Shown: piece after piece, positions 1-7,588 of the stretch
Position numbering within the stretch: the stretch's first letter is position 1
Layout: every line of letters begins with the position of its first letter
IMG/VR virus record: IMGVR_UViG_3300008267_000487
Location: 1-34,253 of that record
DNA length: 34,253 bases
Reading direction: 5' to 3' (one strand)
DNA from: a virus
Notes under the pieces: model-generated
What the model saw: only the letters and a program-made list of their open reading frames with translations
Database searches by the model: none
What the model was told of the DNA's origin: nothing
Position numbers and translations under genes: made by a program

Positions 1-40
1 CGGGAATTTTTGTTTATTTTGTTGATAGTACCTACCCCTA

Positions 41-754
41 TTATAATACACTAAAGTGGTGCATGAGTGGATATTGAAACTTTGAACTAGAATATCTTTT
101 ACCATGTCTCTTAATAAAATTCTTATCTTCCATAACCTTCAATAATCTTCCATACATTACATGCTTTTCTCTTTGAGCAGTTTCATCAATTCCACCAGCA
201 CCAGCAACAAAATCTCTACCCTCGTTAGGATTGTTTTCTACATGATGCCATAATATGTTCACCATATGGTTCAACCATCTTGGAGTGGACAAAGATCCTA
301 CCTTTTTTGTTTCCAGTCCTTTAAATTGATTTGATGTATTCATTACATAATCATTATAACTTGTAGTATCACGAGGATGTCTCTTATTGGTATTAGGATT
401 ATTTTCTATGAATGCTTTATAATAAACATCATTTATACTTTCACTTGGAAGTTGTTGTGTTCTCGCTTTCCAAATCATTGCTGGAGTTACATGACTCACA
501 TCAAAATGAATTTCAGAATGTGGAAATTTTACATCACCACTAGCACCTTGTGGGTGATGTATCACAGAAACCCATAAATTTTGTTGCTTACCTTCTCTGT
601 CTTTAATTGGAGCATGATATGATGTATGAATTACCGAGTGACCATCTACCATTCCATAAGCAGTAAATACTTTTGATGCTCCCTGTGGTAATTCATTATT
701 ACCTTTTGATGGAAGTTTAAAAAATTCAAGAAGTAAATTGTTTAACTTTTTCAT
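41..754 (-). CDS. Putative internal head protein with capsid-targeting-like leader
   Basis: 237 residues with no fold I recognise. The N-terminus, MKKLNNLLLE followed by FFK, has the length and the L-x-E end of T4 internal-protein leaders, which the gp21 prohead protease removes. The remainder is soluble-looking and rich in His and Asn, with no membrane segment. The ATG at 754 lies six bases after a T4-type late promoter element and has no Shine-Dalgarno site, so the transcript should be nearly leaderless. Its only link to the gene block at 4072-8632 is the leader type; no strong sequence similarity to those proteins was noticed. Virion location is inference; the open frame and leader are direct observations. 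Confidence 0.75.
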   Translation of the reverse strand: MKKLNNLLLEFFKLPSKGNNELPQGASKVFTAYGMVDGHSVIHTSYHAPIKDREGKQQNLWVSVIHHPQGASGDVKFPHSEIHFDVSHVTPAMIWKARTQQLPSESINDVYYKAFIENNPNTNKRHPRDTTSYNDYVMNTSNQFKGLETKKVGSLSTPRWLNHMVNILWHHVENNPNEGRDFVAGAGGIDETAQREKHVMYGRLLKVMEDKNFIKRHGKRYSSSKFQYPLMHHFSVL

Positions 755-760
755 ATAACT

Positions 761-768
761 TATTTATA
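761..768 (-). promoter_or_regulatory. T4-type late promoter element
   Basis: A perfect TATAAATA on the minus strand, with six bases between its last A and the ATG at 754. In T4 this octamer occupies about -13 to -6, recognised by gp55-bound RNA polymerase. Transcription would therefore begin at or one base before the start codon. Confidence 0.65.
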
Positions 769-795
769 AAAGAAAGGGGAGTCTTTCGACTCCCC
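768..795 (-). terminator. Rho-independent terminator
   Basis: Eight-base-pair stem GGGGAGTC/GACTCCCC (776-783 with 788-795) and a four-base loop. On the minus strand it is followed by a T-rich run at 768-775. It ends transcription of the small gene at 839-964 just before the late promoter of the next gene. Confidence 0.8.
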
Positions 796-827
796 AATCT
801 TCTTTCCTACTCCCATTGTAGTTATTG

Positions 828-835
828 TATTTATA
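828..835 (-). promoter_or_regulatory. Orphan late promoter-like octamer
   Basis: A perfect minus-strand TATAAATA just beyond the stop codon of the 839-964 gene. The only thing between it and the terminator at 776-795 is about 30-50 bases without a convincing gene. It may be fortuitous in AT-rich DNA or may drive a very short RNA. Confidence 0.3.
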
Positions 836-838
836 AAA

Positions 839-964
839 TTATTTATTCCATGGGAGTTTGCTGTCTACCCATTTCCATAGTGGACCACCGATGAGTGCTC
901 CTGCTACAAATACGACTACTGTGTAAAATACTGTTCCTAATGTACTTGACAAAATTAGTTCCAT
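839..964 (-). CDS. 41-residue single-pass membrane peptide
   Basis: The short frame begins MELILSSTLG and ends LPWNK. A strong Shine-Dalgarno site (AGGAGG) lies about seven bases before the ATG at 964. Residues about 3-30 are hydrophobic (VFYTVVVFVAGALIGG), followed by a charged tail, so it should be a single-pass inner-membrane peptide. A dedicated terminator follows at 776-795. It lies downstream of two fibre-like genes on the same strand. A role in lysis or membrane modification is possible but nothing in the sequence decides it. Confidence 0.7.
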   Translation of the reverse strand: MELILSSTLGTVFYTVVVFVAGALIGGPLWKWVDSKLPWNK

Positions 965-985
965 AATGAAACCTCCTGTTTTTAT

Positions 986-2203
986 TTATTCTGTTCCGAA
1001 ACTGTAACCTGGATCGGTTGGGAACATTCTTACATTATAATTTAAAGGACTGTATATGTTTGTAGAATTATCAGCACTCAGACCCTTTAATACAAATCCC
1101 GAACTAAATGAAGCACTGTCTTGTATTTGAAGACTAGCATCTATATCGGTTATTTTTGAATATTTTGGATTTATATAACCGCCACGCACGTAAAATGCTT
1201 GATCTGCCTTTGTTTCAATATCCACTCTTCCTTTTTCTAATCTAAAATTTTTAATAAAACACCCATGATAAGCAGTTAAAAATGGATAATCAGGATTAAG
1301 TTGAAGAGAATTAGAATTTAACTTTATTGTTTTAAACGTGGATGGTGTAAAACAAGTTTCTGGACCATCATTACACGTTTGATCGTTACCATTTGTCAAA
1401 AGATTTAATCTAGAAGTATTAGCAGCAGATCCAAGTGGTTCCATTATTATGGAAACTTCTCCCCACTGAGCACCAGCTTCAATATTAACTATATTATTTT
1501 GTCCATTAAAATCTAAATATGCTCCCTCTGTAAATGTAACTTCATTTGAAAAATTAAATATTTCGTGAGAGTTTGTGTTCCAAATGTTAATTAACGTAGA
1601 ATCTAATGGACCATCAAAAACAACGGCACTCATTGTACCACCAGATCCGTTTGATGTTGCCCCATTGAAATAAATTGTACTTCTTAATGGAAGAACACCT
1701 CCCTGATTAGTAATATTATTAATATGTCCATTTAAATATATTTCATTAATTCCATTTGCTGCCATATAAATTACAGCATTACTTGTAGCACCTAACAAAC
1801 CAGCACCATCATACAAATCTAAAAATCTTCTTGGATATTCAGATGAATTCTCATTATTTGATTTTATTGTTATATTTTTTGCAAAAAAACCAAAATAACA
1901 ATTTCCGGTTGCTGGATTCTCCACCGTTGGTGATCCTGTTCCGATATCTAAATTATATCCCGGATTTATAGTGAGACTTTTTAATCTCATTGCTGTTGCG
2001 CCAGCAGTGTTTCCAAAGTGTAAAAACCCTTTTGGAATATTCACCGGATATGTTGCTGCCCATTTGTCAAAAATTATATCAGCATCAAGATTTGGTTTTG
2101 TTGGTGCTGCTGGTGGATTTACAGTGCTCGGTCCAAACAAAGACCAATTGTGTCTGATATTGACGTTACTACCCGATGCTCCTGTCCAATAATATGTTGC
2201 CAT
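986..2203 (-). CDS. Fibre/adhesin-like virion protein (YYWxG family), copy 2
   Basis: 405 residues. The N-terminus MATYYW-TG, then NWS, a Pro-rich strip and D-x-D-x-x-F, is a pattern I associate with repetitive beta-rich fibre or adhesin proteins in marine phages. The body is rich in Asn, Gly, Ser and Thr with many short beta-like repeats, suggesting a beta-helix or beta-solenoid. The C-terminus (GGYINP, then DPGYSFG) parallels the gene immediately upstream (GGYLNP, then DSGYTFG), so the two are tandem paralogues. The Shine-Dalgarno site AAGGAG lies about six bases before the ATG. Likely exposed on the virion and contacting host polysaccharide; that role is inferred. Confidence 0.7.
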   Translation of the reverse strand: MATYYWTGASGSNVNIRHNWSLFGPSTVNPPAAPTKPNLDADIIFDKWAATYPVNIPKGFLHFGNTAGATAMRLKSLTINPGYNLDIGTGSPTVENPATGNCYFGFFAKNITIKSNNENSSEYPRRFLDLYDGAGLLGATSNAVIYMAANGINEIYLNGHINNITNQGGVLPLRSTIYFNGATSNGSGGTMSAVVFDGPLDSTLINIWNTNSHEIFNFSNEVTFTEGAYLDFNGQNNIVNIEAGAQWGEVSIIMEPLGSAANTSRLNLLTNGNDQTCNDGPETCFTPSTFKTIKLNSNSLQLNPDYPFLTAYHGCFIKNFRLEKGRVDIETKADQAFYVRGGYINPKYSKITDIDASLQIQDSASFSSGFVLKGLSADNSTNIYSPLNYNVRMFPTDPGYSFGTE

Positions 2204-2215
2204 TTATATCTCCTT

Positions 2216-3766
2216 TTAATACATCTCAGATAATACGCCAAAAGTATATCCAGAATCTGTTCTATTTATTCTCAGATTTTCATTACCTTTTACATAAATT
2301 GGAAGTTGATAAGTATTGGTTTCAAGACCAGAAGTTCTAATTACAAATCCATCATTTACCGTTGGATCATCGTTGATGTAGAGACAAGGAGAATCTGCTT
2401 TAATTTCTGCATTTGCTGGATTTAGATATCCACCATTTATTGTAACGGTTTCAACATTTTGATTTCCAGTAATATTTAATGAACCTTTTTCTACTTTAAA
2501 CTTGTTAACACTACAAGAAACACGATCAACTCCAAGTGCAGGAGAAATATAACCATAAGTAGAGGGAGAATAACTATTGTCTGCAAATTCTATTTCTCCA
2601 AACGTAACTCCAGGACATTCACCAAGTTGTCCCATGCAACCCCAAACCCATCCACCTATTCCATAATCTGGATGTTCTCTAAAAAATGCAGTTGTAGTCT
2701 CATTATATTTTTCTAATAAATAAGGACCACCACGTGCTCCAATACCATTTGCGACAAGATAACCTCCAGGGGGATTTGTATGTAGTTGTATTTTGACATT
2801 TGATATATCACAACCAGTGATACAGCTGACTCCATCATTTCTTCCTGACATTCTAAATCTTGGTTTAGAATGTGTGAAAGTGGCACCTGGAAGCACCACT
2901 ATAGAAACACCACCAGCACCAGAATATCTAGTGTCTACAGCAAATTGATCATGTACATGTGCTCTCGTTAATCCATATTCCATATCTGGACCCATTAAAT
3001 ATATTACAGCATTAGGCTGTAGAAATGTACCAGAGGTTATTTTTTTAACATGACCATTTATTTTAAGGTTAGCAGTACCATAACCCTGCAATATACCATT
3101 GGAATTATTAGTAATGTTGATTGTACAATGTTGTGTAGCACCAGGAACAGCATTATATGGTATTACATTTATAGACGCTCTGCGACCTCCGGTGCTTGTT
3201 AGATACACATCATTAGCATAAAATGAAAAGGCACAACATCCCGCACCAGATGCCCATTGTCCTGGACCCCAAAGTTCAGTTTGGTCGCTGTCTATACCGG
3301 AACACCATTGACCGGGTATCTGTGCGTAGTAACTAAGACCTTGCCGCCACACTCCAAAGTCATGACAAGATCTATTGTGATCAAAATGAACTGATTTTAA
3401 CCTAGCAGCAGTGGTTCCGTTTGGTGTCAGAATTGTACCAACAGGAATAGAATCTCCTGAAGGAAAAACATGCAGGGGATTGTTAGGACTACCAAAAAAT
3501 AAAACTTGAAAATATACCTCATCTCCTGCTTTTGGTGTACTTGGTGCTGCTGGATAACCACTATATGTATTGCCACCACCGCTTCCTTGTCCGGGTGGAA
3601 CTAAAGTCCAGTTATCTTTATTGTTAACATCAAGACCATAAAACTCTGAATATGTTGCTCCGCTTTGTTCATATTCTTCACAATTAAATATCTTATGGGG
3701 TGGCCAAGGTCTGGGTTTACCATTCCATGTTCCTGTTGCTCCTCCTCGCCAATAATATTTTGCCAT
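2216..3766 (-). CDS. Fibre/adhesin-like virion protein (YYWxG family), copy 1
   Basis: 516 residues, starting MAKYYWRGG and continuing with an NWTL block and P-x-x-P-x-x-GDEVYF, the same N-terminal plan as its downstream neighbour. The middle is longer and unusually rich in Cys for a phage fibre (several C-x-C and CC pairs around residues 130-180 and 310-320). The C-terminal section shares the GGYLNP and DSGYTFG blocks with the paralogue. The Shine-Dalgarno site AAGGAG precedes the ATG at 3766. Twelve bases separate the two copies, so they are probably co-transcribed. Predicted tail fibre or host-recognition protein; no enzyme motif seen. Confidence 0.7.
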   Translation of the reverse strand: MAKYYWRGGATGTWNGKPRPWPPHKIFNCEEYEQSGATYSEFYGLDVNNKDNWTLVPPGQGSGGGNTYSGYPAAPSTPKAGDEVYFQVLFFGSPNNPLHVFPSGDSIPVGTILTPNGTTAARLKSVHFDHNRSCHDFGVWRQGLSYYAQIPGQWCSGIDSDQTELWGPGQWASGAGCCAFSFYANDVYLTSTGGRRASINVIPYNAVPGATQHCTINITNNSNGILQGYGTANLKINGHVKKITSGTFLQPNAVIYLMGPDMEYGLTRAHVHDQFAVDTRYSGAGGVSIVVLPGATFTHSKPRFRMSGRNDGVSCITGCDISNVKIQLHTNPPGGYLVANGIGARGGPYLLEKYNETTTAFFREHPDYGIGGWVWGCMGQLGECPGVTFGEIEFADNSYSPSTYGYISPALGVDRVSCSVNKFKVEKGSLNITGNQNVETVTINGGYLNPANAEIKADSPCLYINDDPTVNDGFVIRTSGLETNTYQLPIYVKGNENLRINRTDSGYTFGVLSEMY

Positions 3767-3796
3767 ATGAATCTCCTTATTTTATATATAAAATTG

Positions 3797-3991
3797 ATGG
3801 AACAAAAAAAGGATAAGGCATTTGCCGAAAACCTCCGTAGGGTGATGATTGCGGAAGATTCTTCCGAACTAATTCGCACCCCCGCATTTCTCGACTACCT
3901 AAAATTTGAATCACGAAAGAGGAAATTAGATCCTTCTTTATTTTTCACACATCCAGAAAAATTCATAAAAGCAATAAGAAAAAAACACTAG
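3797..3991 (+). CDS. Small hypothetical protein, charged
   Basis: 64 residues from the ATG at 3797 (MEQKKDKAFAENLRR). The frame is open further upstream, but that part overlaps the divergent fibre gene and reads as non-natural sequence, so the internal ATG is preferred. The protein is highly charged and probably helical, ending in KAIRKKH. No clear Shine-Dalgarno site; an AT-rich TATATATAAAA stretch lies directly upstream. A strong terminator follows at 4025-4058, making it a single-gene transcript divergent from the fibre genes. Function unknown. Confidence 0.6.
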   Translation: MEQKKDKAFAENLRRVMIAEDSSELIRTPAFLDYLKFESRKRKLDPSLFFTHPEKFIKAIRKKH

Positions 3992-4024
3992 TGCCGCAGG
4001 GCTTTCGCTACCTTATGGGACTAG

Positions 4025-4058
4025 GGGGGGATCAACGGGTATGATCCCCCCAACTTTT
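4025..4058 (+). terminator. Rho-independent terminator
   Basis: Ten-base-pair stem GGGGGGATCA/TGATCCCCCC (4025-4034 with 4042-4051), a seven-base loop, then a T run. It insulates the next late transcript, whose promoter octamer begins at 4059 within the T run. Confidence 0.85.
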
Positions 4059-4066
4059 TATAAATA
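4059..4066 (+). promoter_or_regulatory. T4-type late promoter element
   Basis: Perfect TATAAATA, then exactly five bases, then the ATG at 4072. With T4 spacing the first transcribed base would be the A of the start codon. It heads the long plus-strand block of leader-tagged proteins. Confidence 0.75.
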
Positions 4067-4071
4067 TAGTT

Positions 4072-4797
4072 ATGAGAAGATTTAAAGATATTTTATCGTT
4101 AATTCGGGAATCTGAAGAAATTCCAAGAGAACCTTCATATAGTGAAAGAGAGCCTTTAGTTCCTGATTATGGTCATCCACGCCCACGACTTTATTCTTTG
4201 CCCAAAAATAAAAATTTAGGATTAGAACTTAGAAGATTATACAGAGAAACAGGAACAAGTCTTGACACAAAAGATGTGGATGTTCGTGCAACTCTTGCTC
4301 ATAAAGTGTTAGATGATCATTTTACTGATTTAATGGGAAGACTTCCAAAAGGACTAGTATTACCATCACCAGCAAGCAGAAAATTAGTGGTAAAAAGAGT
4401 ATTTGAACACGAATATCTTCTACACGATCCAGAAAAAGAAAGTAAAAAATTACCTTGGAAAAGAAAAGATGTTAGCGACAAATCTGTATTCAGAGGTCGC
4501 AGATTAACTATTGAATTCGAACCATTTGCAAAACCAGTACCAGGAGATGCACTTCACACTGTTAGAGAATTAAAACCAGGACTGAAAGAATTAACCAATA
4601 TTACTGGTCATGACTGGACATCAACACCACCATGGCACGAAATTCAAAGAATTCGGAGAAGACAAAGATCCGAATATTCTCCACTCCCCTATGGTACTAG
4701 TAGAAATCCACTTCGGTTAACCATTCATATACCACATCCAGATATTGATAAGCAATGGCATAGGTACTTAGATTCGGAGGATGAAGAAGGATTATAA
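4072..4797 (+). CDS. Putative internal head protein with leader
   Basis: 241 residues. It begins MRRFKDILSLIRE followed by SEE, a capsid-targeting-like leader ending in I-R-E, which fits the [LI]-x-E rule of T4-type prohead proteases. The rest is basic, Pro-rich and soluble, with no motif I recognise. There is no Shine-Dalgarno site; the gene follows a late promoter by five bases. It is first in a run of head-to-tail genes (4072-8632), several with the same kind of leader. Likely packed in the head; the molecular role is unknown. Confidence 0.75.
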   Translation: MRRFKDILSLIRESEEIPREPSYSEREPLVPDYGHPRPRLYSLPKNKNLGLELRRLYRETGTSLDTKDVDVRATLAHKVLDDHFTDLMGRLPKGLVLPSPASRKLVVKRVFEHEYLLHDPEKESKKLPWKRKDVSDKSVFRGRRLTIEFEPFAKPVPGDALHTVRELKPGLKELTNITGHDWTSTPPWHEIQRIRRRQRSEYSPLPYGTSRNPLRLTIHIPHPDIDKQWHRYLDSEDEEGL

Positions 4798-4798
4798 T

Positions 4799-4957
4799 AT
4801 GAAAGACTTTAAAGAAATCTTATCTGAAACTATTCGTAAATCTGGAGATGAGTATACAATACTCAGTAAAAAAGGTAAGAAACTTGGAAAGTATAAAAGC
4901 AAAGAAGCAGCATTAAAGAGATTAAGACAAATAGAATGGTTTAAGAGGCACAAATGA
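4799..4957 (+). CDS. 52-residue basic protein with leader
   Basis: A short frame reading MKDFKEILSE then TIRKSGDEYT. The first ten residues are an almost ideal capsid-targeting leader (L-S-E). The remaining 42 residues are very basic: a kGKkLGkYkSkeaAlkRLrqIe pattern that I have seen as a small module in marine phage virion proteins. After leader removal this would be a DNA-binding-sized basic peptide, comparable in idea to the T4 internal proteins. It overlaps the next gene by four bases (ATGA) and sits one base after the previous stop codon, so all three are translationally coupled. Confidence 0.8.
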   Translation: MKDFKEILSETIRKSGDEYTILSKKGKKLGKYKSKEAALKRLRQIEWFKRHK

Positions 4958-5526
4958 AAAACTTTAAACAGATCATAAATGAAATTTCTTTAGGTCCGAA
5001 AGCAGGAAAAGAATGGGATTCGTATACTCATGCTATGTTTGGTGGTGAACCAATAAAAAGACCAAAAGAATTTACACAACAACCAGAACACATTGGTTGG
5101 TTGAGAAGAAGTCTTGGAAATCTTTCATGGCAATATGGTGTTCCTCATGAGAATGGTCATAGACTACAAGATTTACCAATTACTCATGTAAAAGAGAATC
5201 AAGGAGATATAAGTAGGGGTCTTCCTCCCAAAATTGAAATTCATACAGATGCTTCGAAGTATGAGAGAGATCTAAAAGGATTTAGAATAAATCACGATCA
5301 AGCAATGAATATACCAAGTTTTGTTGACCCAATAGAAGATGCTGATATTGGTGATTCACATAAAGAATTACAAGCACGTCTTACATATCAGTTAGGATCA
5401 CCAGTGAGAGTTCATAAAATAGAGTATAGTCCATCATCAGAAGGTCAACGTTCAAAATTAGTTGTTCATCTAAATTTAAATGATGTAAAAACAGCACACG
5501 AAAACAGTAAAAGAGAAAAAAAATAA
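4954..5526 (+). CDS. Putative internal head protein with leader
   Basis: 190 residues starting MKNFKQIINE then ISLGPKAG, with a leader ending in I-N-E. The mature part is soluble and charged, rich in His, with a Lys/Glu tail (SKREKK); no family recognised. It is translationally coupled to the upstream 52-residue gene by ATGA. The leader matches its neighbours in length and sequence while the mature portion does not, which is what a shared targeting signal on unrelated cargo would look like. Confidence 0.75.
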   Translation: MKNFKQIINEISLGPKAGKEWDSYTHAMFGGEPIKRPKEFTQQPEHIGWLRRSLGNLSWQYGVPHENGHRLQDLPITHVKENQGDISRGLPPKIEIHTDASKYERDLKGFRINHDQAMNIPSFVDPIEDADIGDSHKELQARLTYQLGSPVRVHKIEYSPSSEGQRSKLVVHLNLNDVKTAHENSKREKK

Positions 5527-5574
5527 TAAAAATGATCGATGAGATCATCTAAGTGGACAAGAGGATTGGACTCT

Positions 5575-6423
5575 ATGAAAACATTTAAAGTATATCTTGA
5601 AGAAAGTCGTAAAGCAGCAATCGCAGCATTAGCACTTACTGGAGCGGCGATGGCAGCACCACCAAAACCAGAAGCAACAGAATATATTGTTGACTATATG
5701 AAACAAAAAGAAGGTTTCAGACCTGTTGCCGAACCCGATAAAGACGCAAAGGGAAACCCAGTTGTTGTTGGTTATGGAACAACTCATGTTTATCCAGATA
5801 CAAAGAAACCAATCAAAGTTGGCGAAAAAATAACTCCAGAAAAAGGTGAAGAGTTAATCAAGGCATCCATCGAAAAAGATATCACTCCAAAAATGGAAAA
5901 AATTCCGAATTGGGATGAAATGGATCCAGGTAAACAAGCAGCATTATTAAGTTTTGGATATAACGTAGGTCATAATTTTTATGGAGCCAAGGGATATGAA
6001 ACAATCACTCAAAATTTAAAAAATAAAGAGTGGGATAAAGTACCAGAAACTTTAAAGATGTATAATAAAGGTGGTGGTAAAGTTCTTCGTGGTCTTACAA
6101 CTCGTAGAGAACAAGAAGGAAAAATGTGGTCTGAGGGATTACCAACACAAACATCAAAACCAGCATCAACACCAAAAGTAGAAGCACCAAAACCGATAAC
6201 AACACCAAAAGTGGAAACGCCAAAGCAACAAGCAACAACACAAAAACCAATTACTCAACCACAAAAAACAGAAACAACAGATTCATATGAAGTAAAGTCT
6301 GGTGATAATTTAAGTAAAATTGCCAAGCAATATGGAAAAACAGTACAAGACATTGTTAAATTAAACCCAGAAATCAAAGACCCAAATAAGATACAACCAG
6401 GTCAAAAGATAAAGACTAAATAA
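5575..6423 (+). CDS. GH24-type lysozyme with LysM domain and head leader
   Basis: 282 residues from the ATG at 5575; the frame extends upstream but only from here does the leader MKTFKVYLEE appear. Residues 14-28 form a hydrophobic Ala-rich stretch ending AMAA, like a signal peptide. Residues about 35-200 resemble T4-type lysozyme (GH24): catalytic Glu in KEGF (E46), a V-x-Y-G-T strand near residue 66, and the conserved AALLSFGYNVG helix. A Pro/Thr/Lys-rich linker follows, then a LysM peptidoglycan-binding domain (SYEVKSGDNLSKIA to the end). It cleaves the glycan strand between MurNAc and GlcNAc. It could be the lytic endolysin or a virion-carried enzyme used at entry; the leader favours the latter, the signal-like stretch the former. 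Confidence 0.85.
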   Translation: MKTFKVYLEESRKAAIAALALTGAAMAAPPKPEATEYIVDYMKQKEGFRPVAEPDKDAKGNPVVVGYGTTHVYPDTKKPIKVGEKITPEKGEELIKASIEKDITPKMEKIPNWDEMDPGKQAALLSFGYNVGHNFYGAKGYETITQNLKNKEWDKVPETLKMYNKGGGKVLRGLTTRREQEGKMWSEGLPTQTSKPASTPKVEAPKPITTPKVETPKQQATTQKPITQPQKTETTDSYEVKSGDNLSKIAKQYGKTVQDIVKLNPEIKDPNKIQPGQKIKTK

Positions 6424-6427
6424 TAGT

Positions 6428-6988
6428 ATGTACCGTGAAGTATTTCAATCATTAAACGAATCAATAAAGAAAAGAAACACTCCAGACAGTTTCATTCTTG
6501 GTGTTGGTAATAATTCTAAAGAAGTAATTCATCGTGGATATATCAAAGATGCTTCATTCCCATTAAAGTATGATTTCATGCCAGATGGTAAAGGACATTC
6601 CAATTCAGGAACTCATGTTTATTCTTTTAAAGATGGTAATAGAAGTGGTGTTGTGGAAATATCTCATCGTTATAGACCAAATCTATCTGGTCATGAAACA
6701 TTAAGTACAGTTTCATTTGAGATGAATCAAGGTAATTCGCCAGAAGATATAGAAGTACATAGAATGATAATGCCAGCACTTCGCCATCACTTAAAGTCTC
6801 ATGGACCTGACATCATTAATTTTGGAGATGGAGTTCCATATGTGGACAGTTTGATTCGTAGAATGGGTTCTGATTTTGAGACATTTGAAACCAAAGGTAA
6901 AAAAATAATAAAAAGAAAAATTGATCCGAAGGTTAAAAGAATCGTATCTCACATTAAGAAAAAAATAAATAATAAAAAGGAGATGTAA
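6428..6988 (+). CDS. Putative internal head protein with leader
   Basis: 186 residues starting MYREVFQSLNE then SIKKR, a slightly longer leader ending in L-N-E. The body is soluble; the last 30 residues are strongly basic (KRKIDPKVKRIVSHIKKK). No recognisable family; a weak resemblance to acetyltransferase-like folds is not strong enough to call. The gene lies four bases after the lysozyme stop codon. Upstream, TAAATA followed by five bases and the ATG echoes the late-promoter/start spacing seen elsewhere, though only six of eight octamer bases match. Confidence 0.7.
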   Translation: MYREVFQSLNESIKKRNTPDSFILGVGNNSKEVIHRGYIKDASFPLKYDFMPDGKGHSNSGTHVYSFKDGNRSGVVEISHRYRPNLSGHETLSTVSFEMNQGNSPEDIEVHRMIMPALRHHLKSHGPDIINFGDGVPYVDSLIRRMGSDFETFETKGKKIIKRKIDPKVKRIVSHIKKKINNKKEM

Positions 6989-6989
6989 T

Positions 6990-7280
6990 ATGCCATATGT
7001 AACATACGGTGGTTCAAACGCATCTAAAAATGCGATTGAATTGGCGCAAAGAGAAATGGAAGTAAATAGATCTGGAAGAAAAACATTTGTAGATCCAGGA
7101 ACGAGAATCAGTGCATCTGGAAATAACAGAAGAGCAACAGAAAGAAGTGTTCGTGGATTTGTAGAAGGAACTTCCGCCATCTCTAAGGGAATGGCAAGTG
7201 CCTCAAATAGATCAAGAGATCTTAGAAGACAAAGTGCAGTGTCCAGTATGGAAAGATATAATAGAATTAGCAGAATGTGA
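6990..7280 (+). CDS. Small basic hypothetical protein
   Basis: 96 residues starting MPYVTYGGSNASKN. Rich in Arg, Ser and Asn (RSRDLRRQS, ERYNRISRM), soluble and probably helical, without the head leader. A Shine-Dalgarno site (AAAGGAG) lies seven bases before the ATG. It sits between leader-tagged genes and an FmdB-like zinc-ribbon gene in the same transcript. The composition suits a nucleic-acid or virion-binding protein, but no family was recognised. Confidence 0.65.
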   Translation: MPYVTYGGSNASKNAIELAQREMEVNRSGRKTFVDPGTRISASGNNRRATERSVRGFVEGTSAISKGMASASNRSRDLRRQSAVSSMERYNRISRM

Positions 7281-7288
7281 GACAAATA

Positions 7289-7588
7289 ATGCCAGTATAT
7301 CAATTTGCTTGTACAAAATGTAATCATGTGTTTGACCAATATCTAAAAATTGAGGAGAGAGAACTCCCAACAAAAGATAAGTGTCCAAATTGTAAGAAAA
7401 AAGGTGTTCAAAGAGATTATAATAATTTTTCTCAAACAATTGGTTCAGATGCAACTTTAACTCCGGATCGTGCAACCGGAGGAAGATGGAATGAACTAAT
7501 GGGAAGAATGAAGAAAGGACTCTCCAAAAGACATCACAAGAATTTAGATGAAGCAACAGCAAGAACAGGTAAATATTGGAGAGGTTAA
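7289..7588 (+). CDS. FmdB-type zinc-ribbon protein
   Basis: 99 residues from the ATG at 7289 (MPVYQFACTKC). Four cysteines at residues 8, 11, 32 and 35 in C-x2-C pairs, with the MPxYxFxCxxC opening, are typical of the FmdB regulatory-protein zinc ribbon (known family). The remaining 60 residues are basic and end in RTGKYWRG. The family is common in phages but its role is not settled. It overlaps the next start codon by one base (TAATG). Confidence 0.8.
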   Translation: MPVYQFACTKCNHVFDQYLKIEERELPTKDKCPNCKKKGVQRDYNNFSQTIGSDATLTPDRATGGRWNELMGRMKKGLSKRHHKNLDEATARTGKYWRG

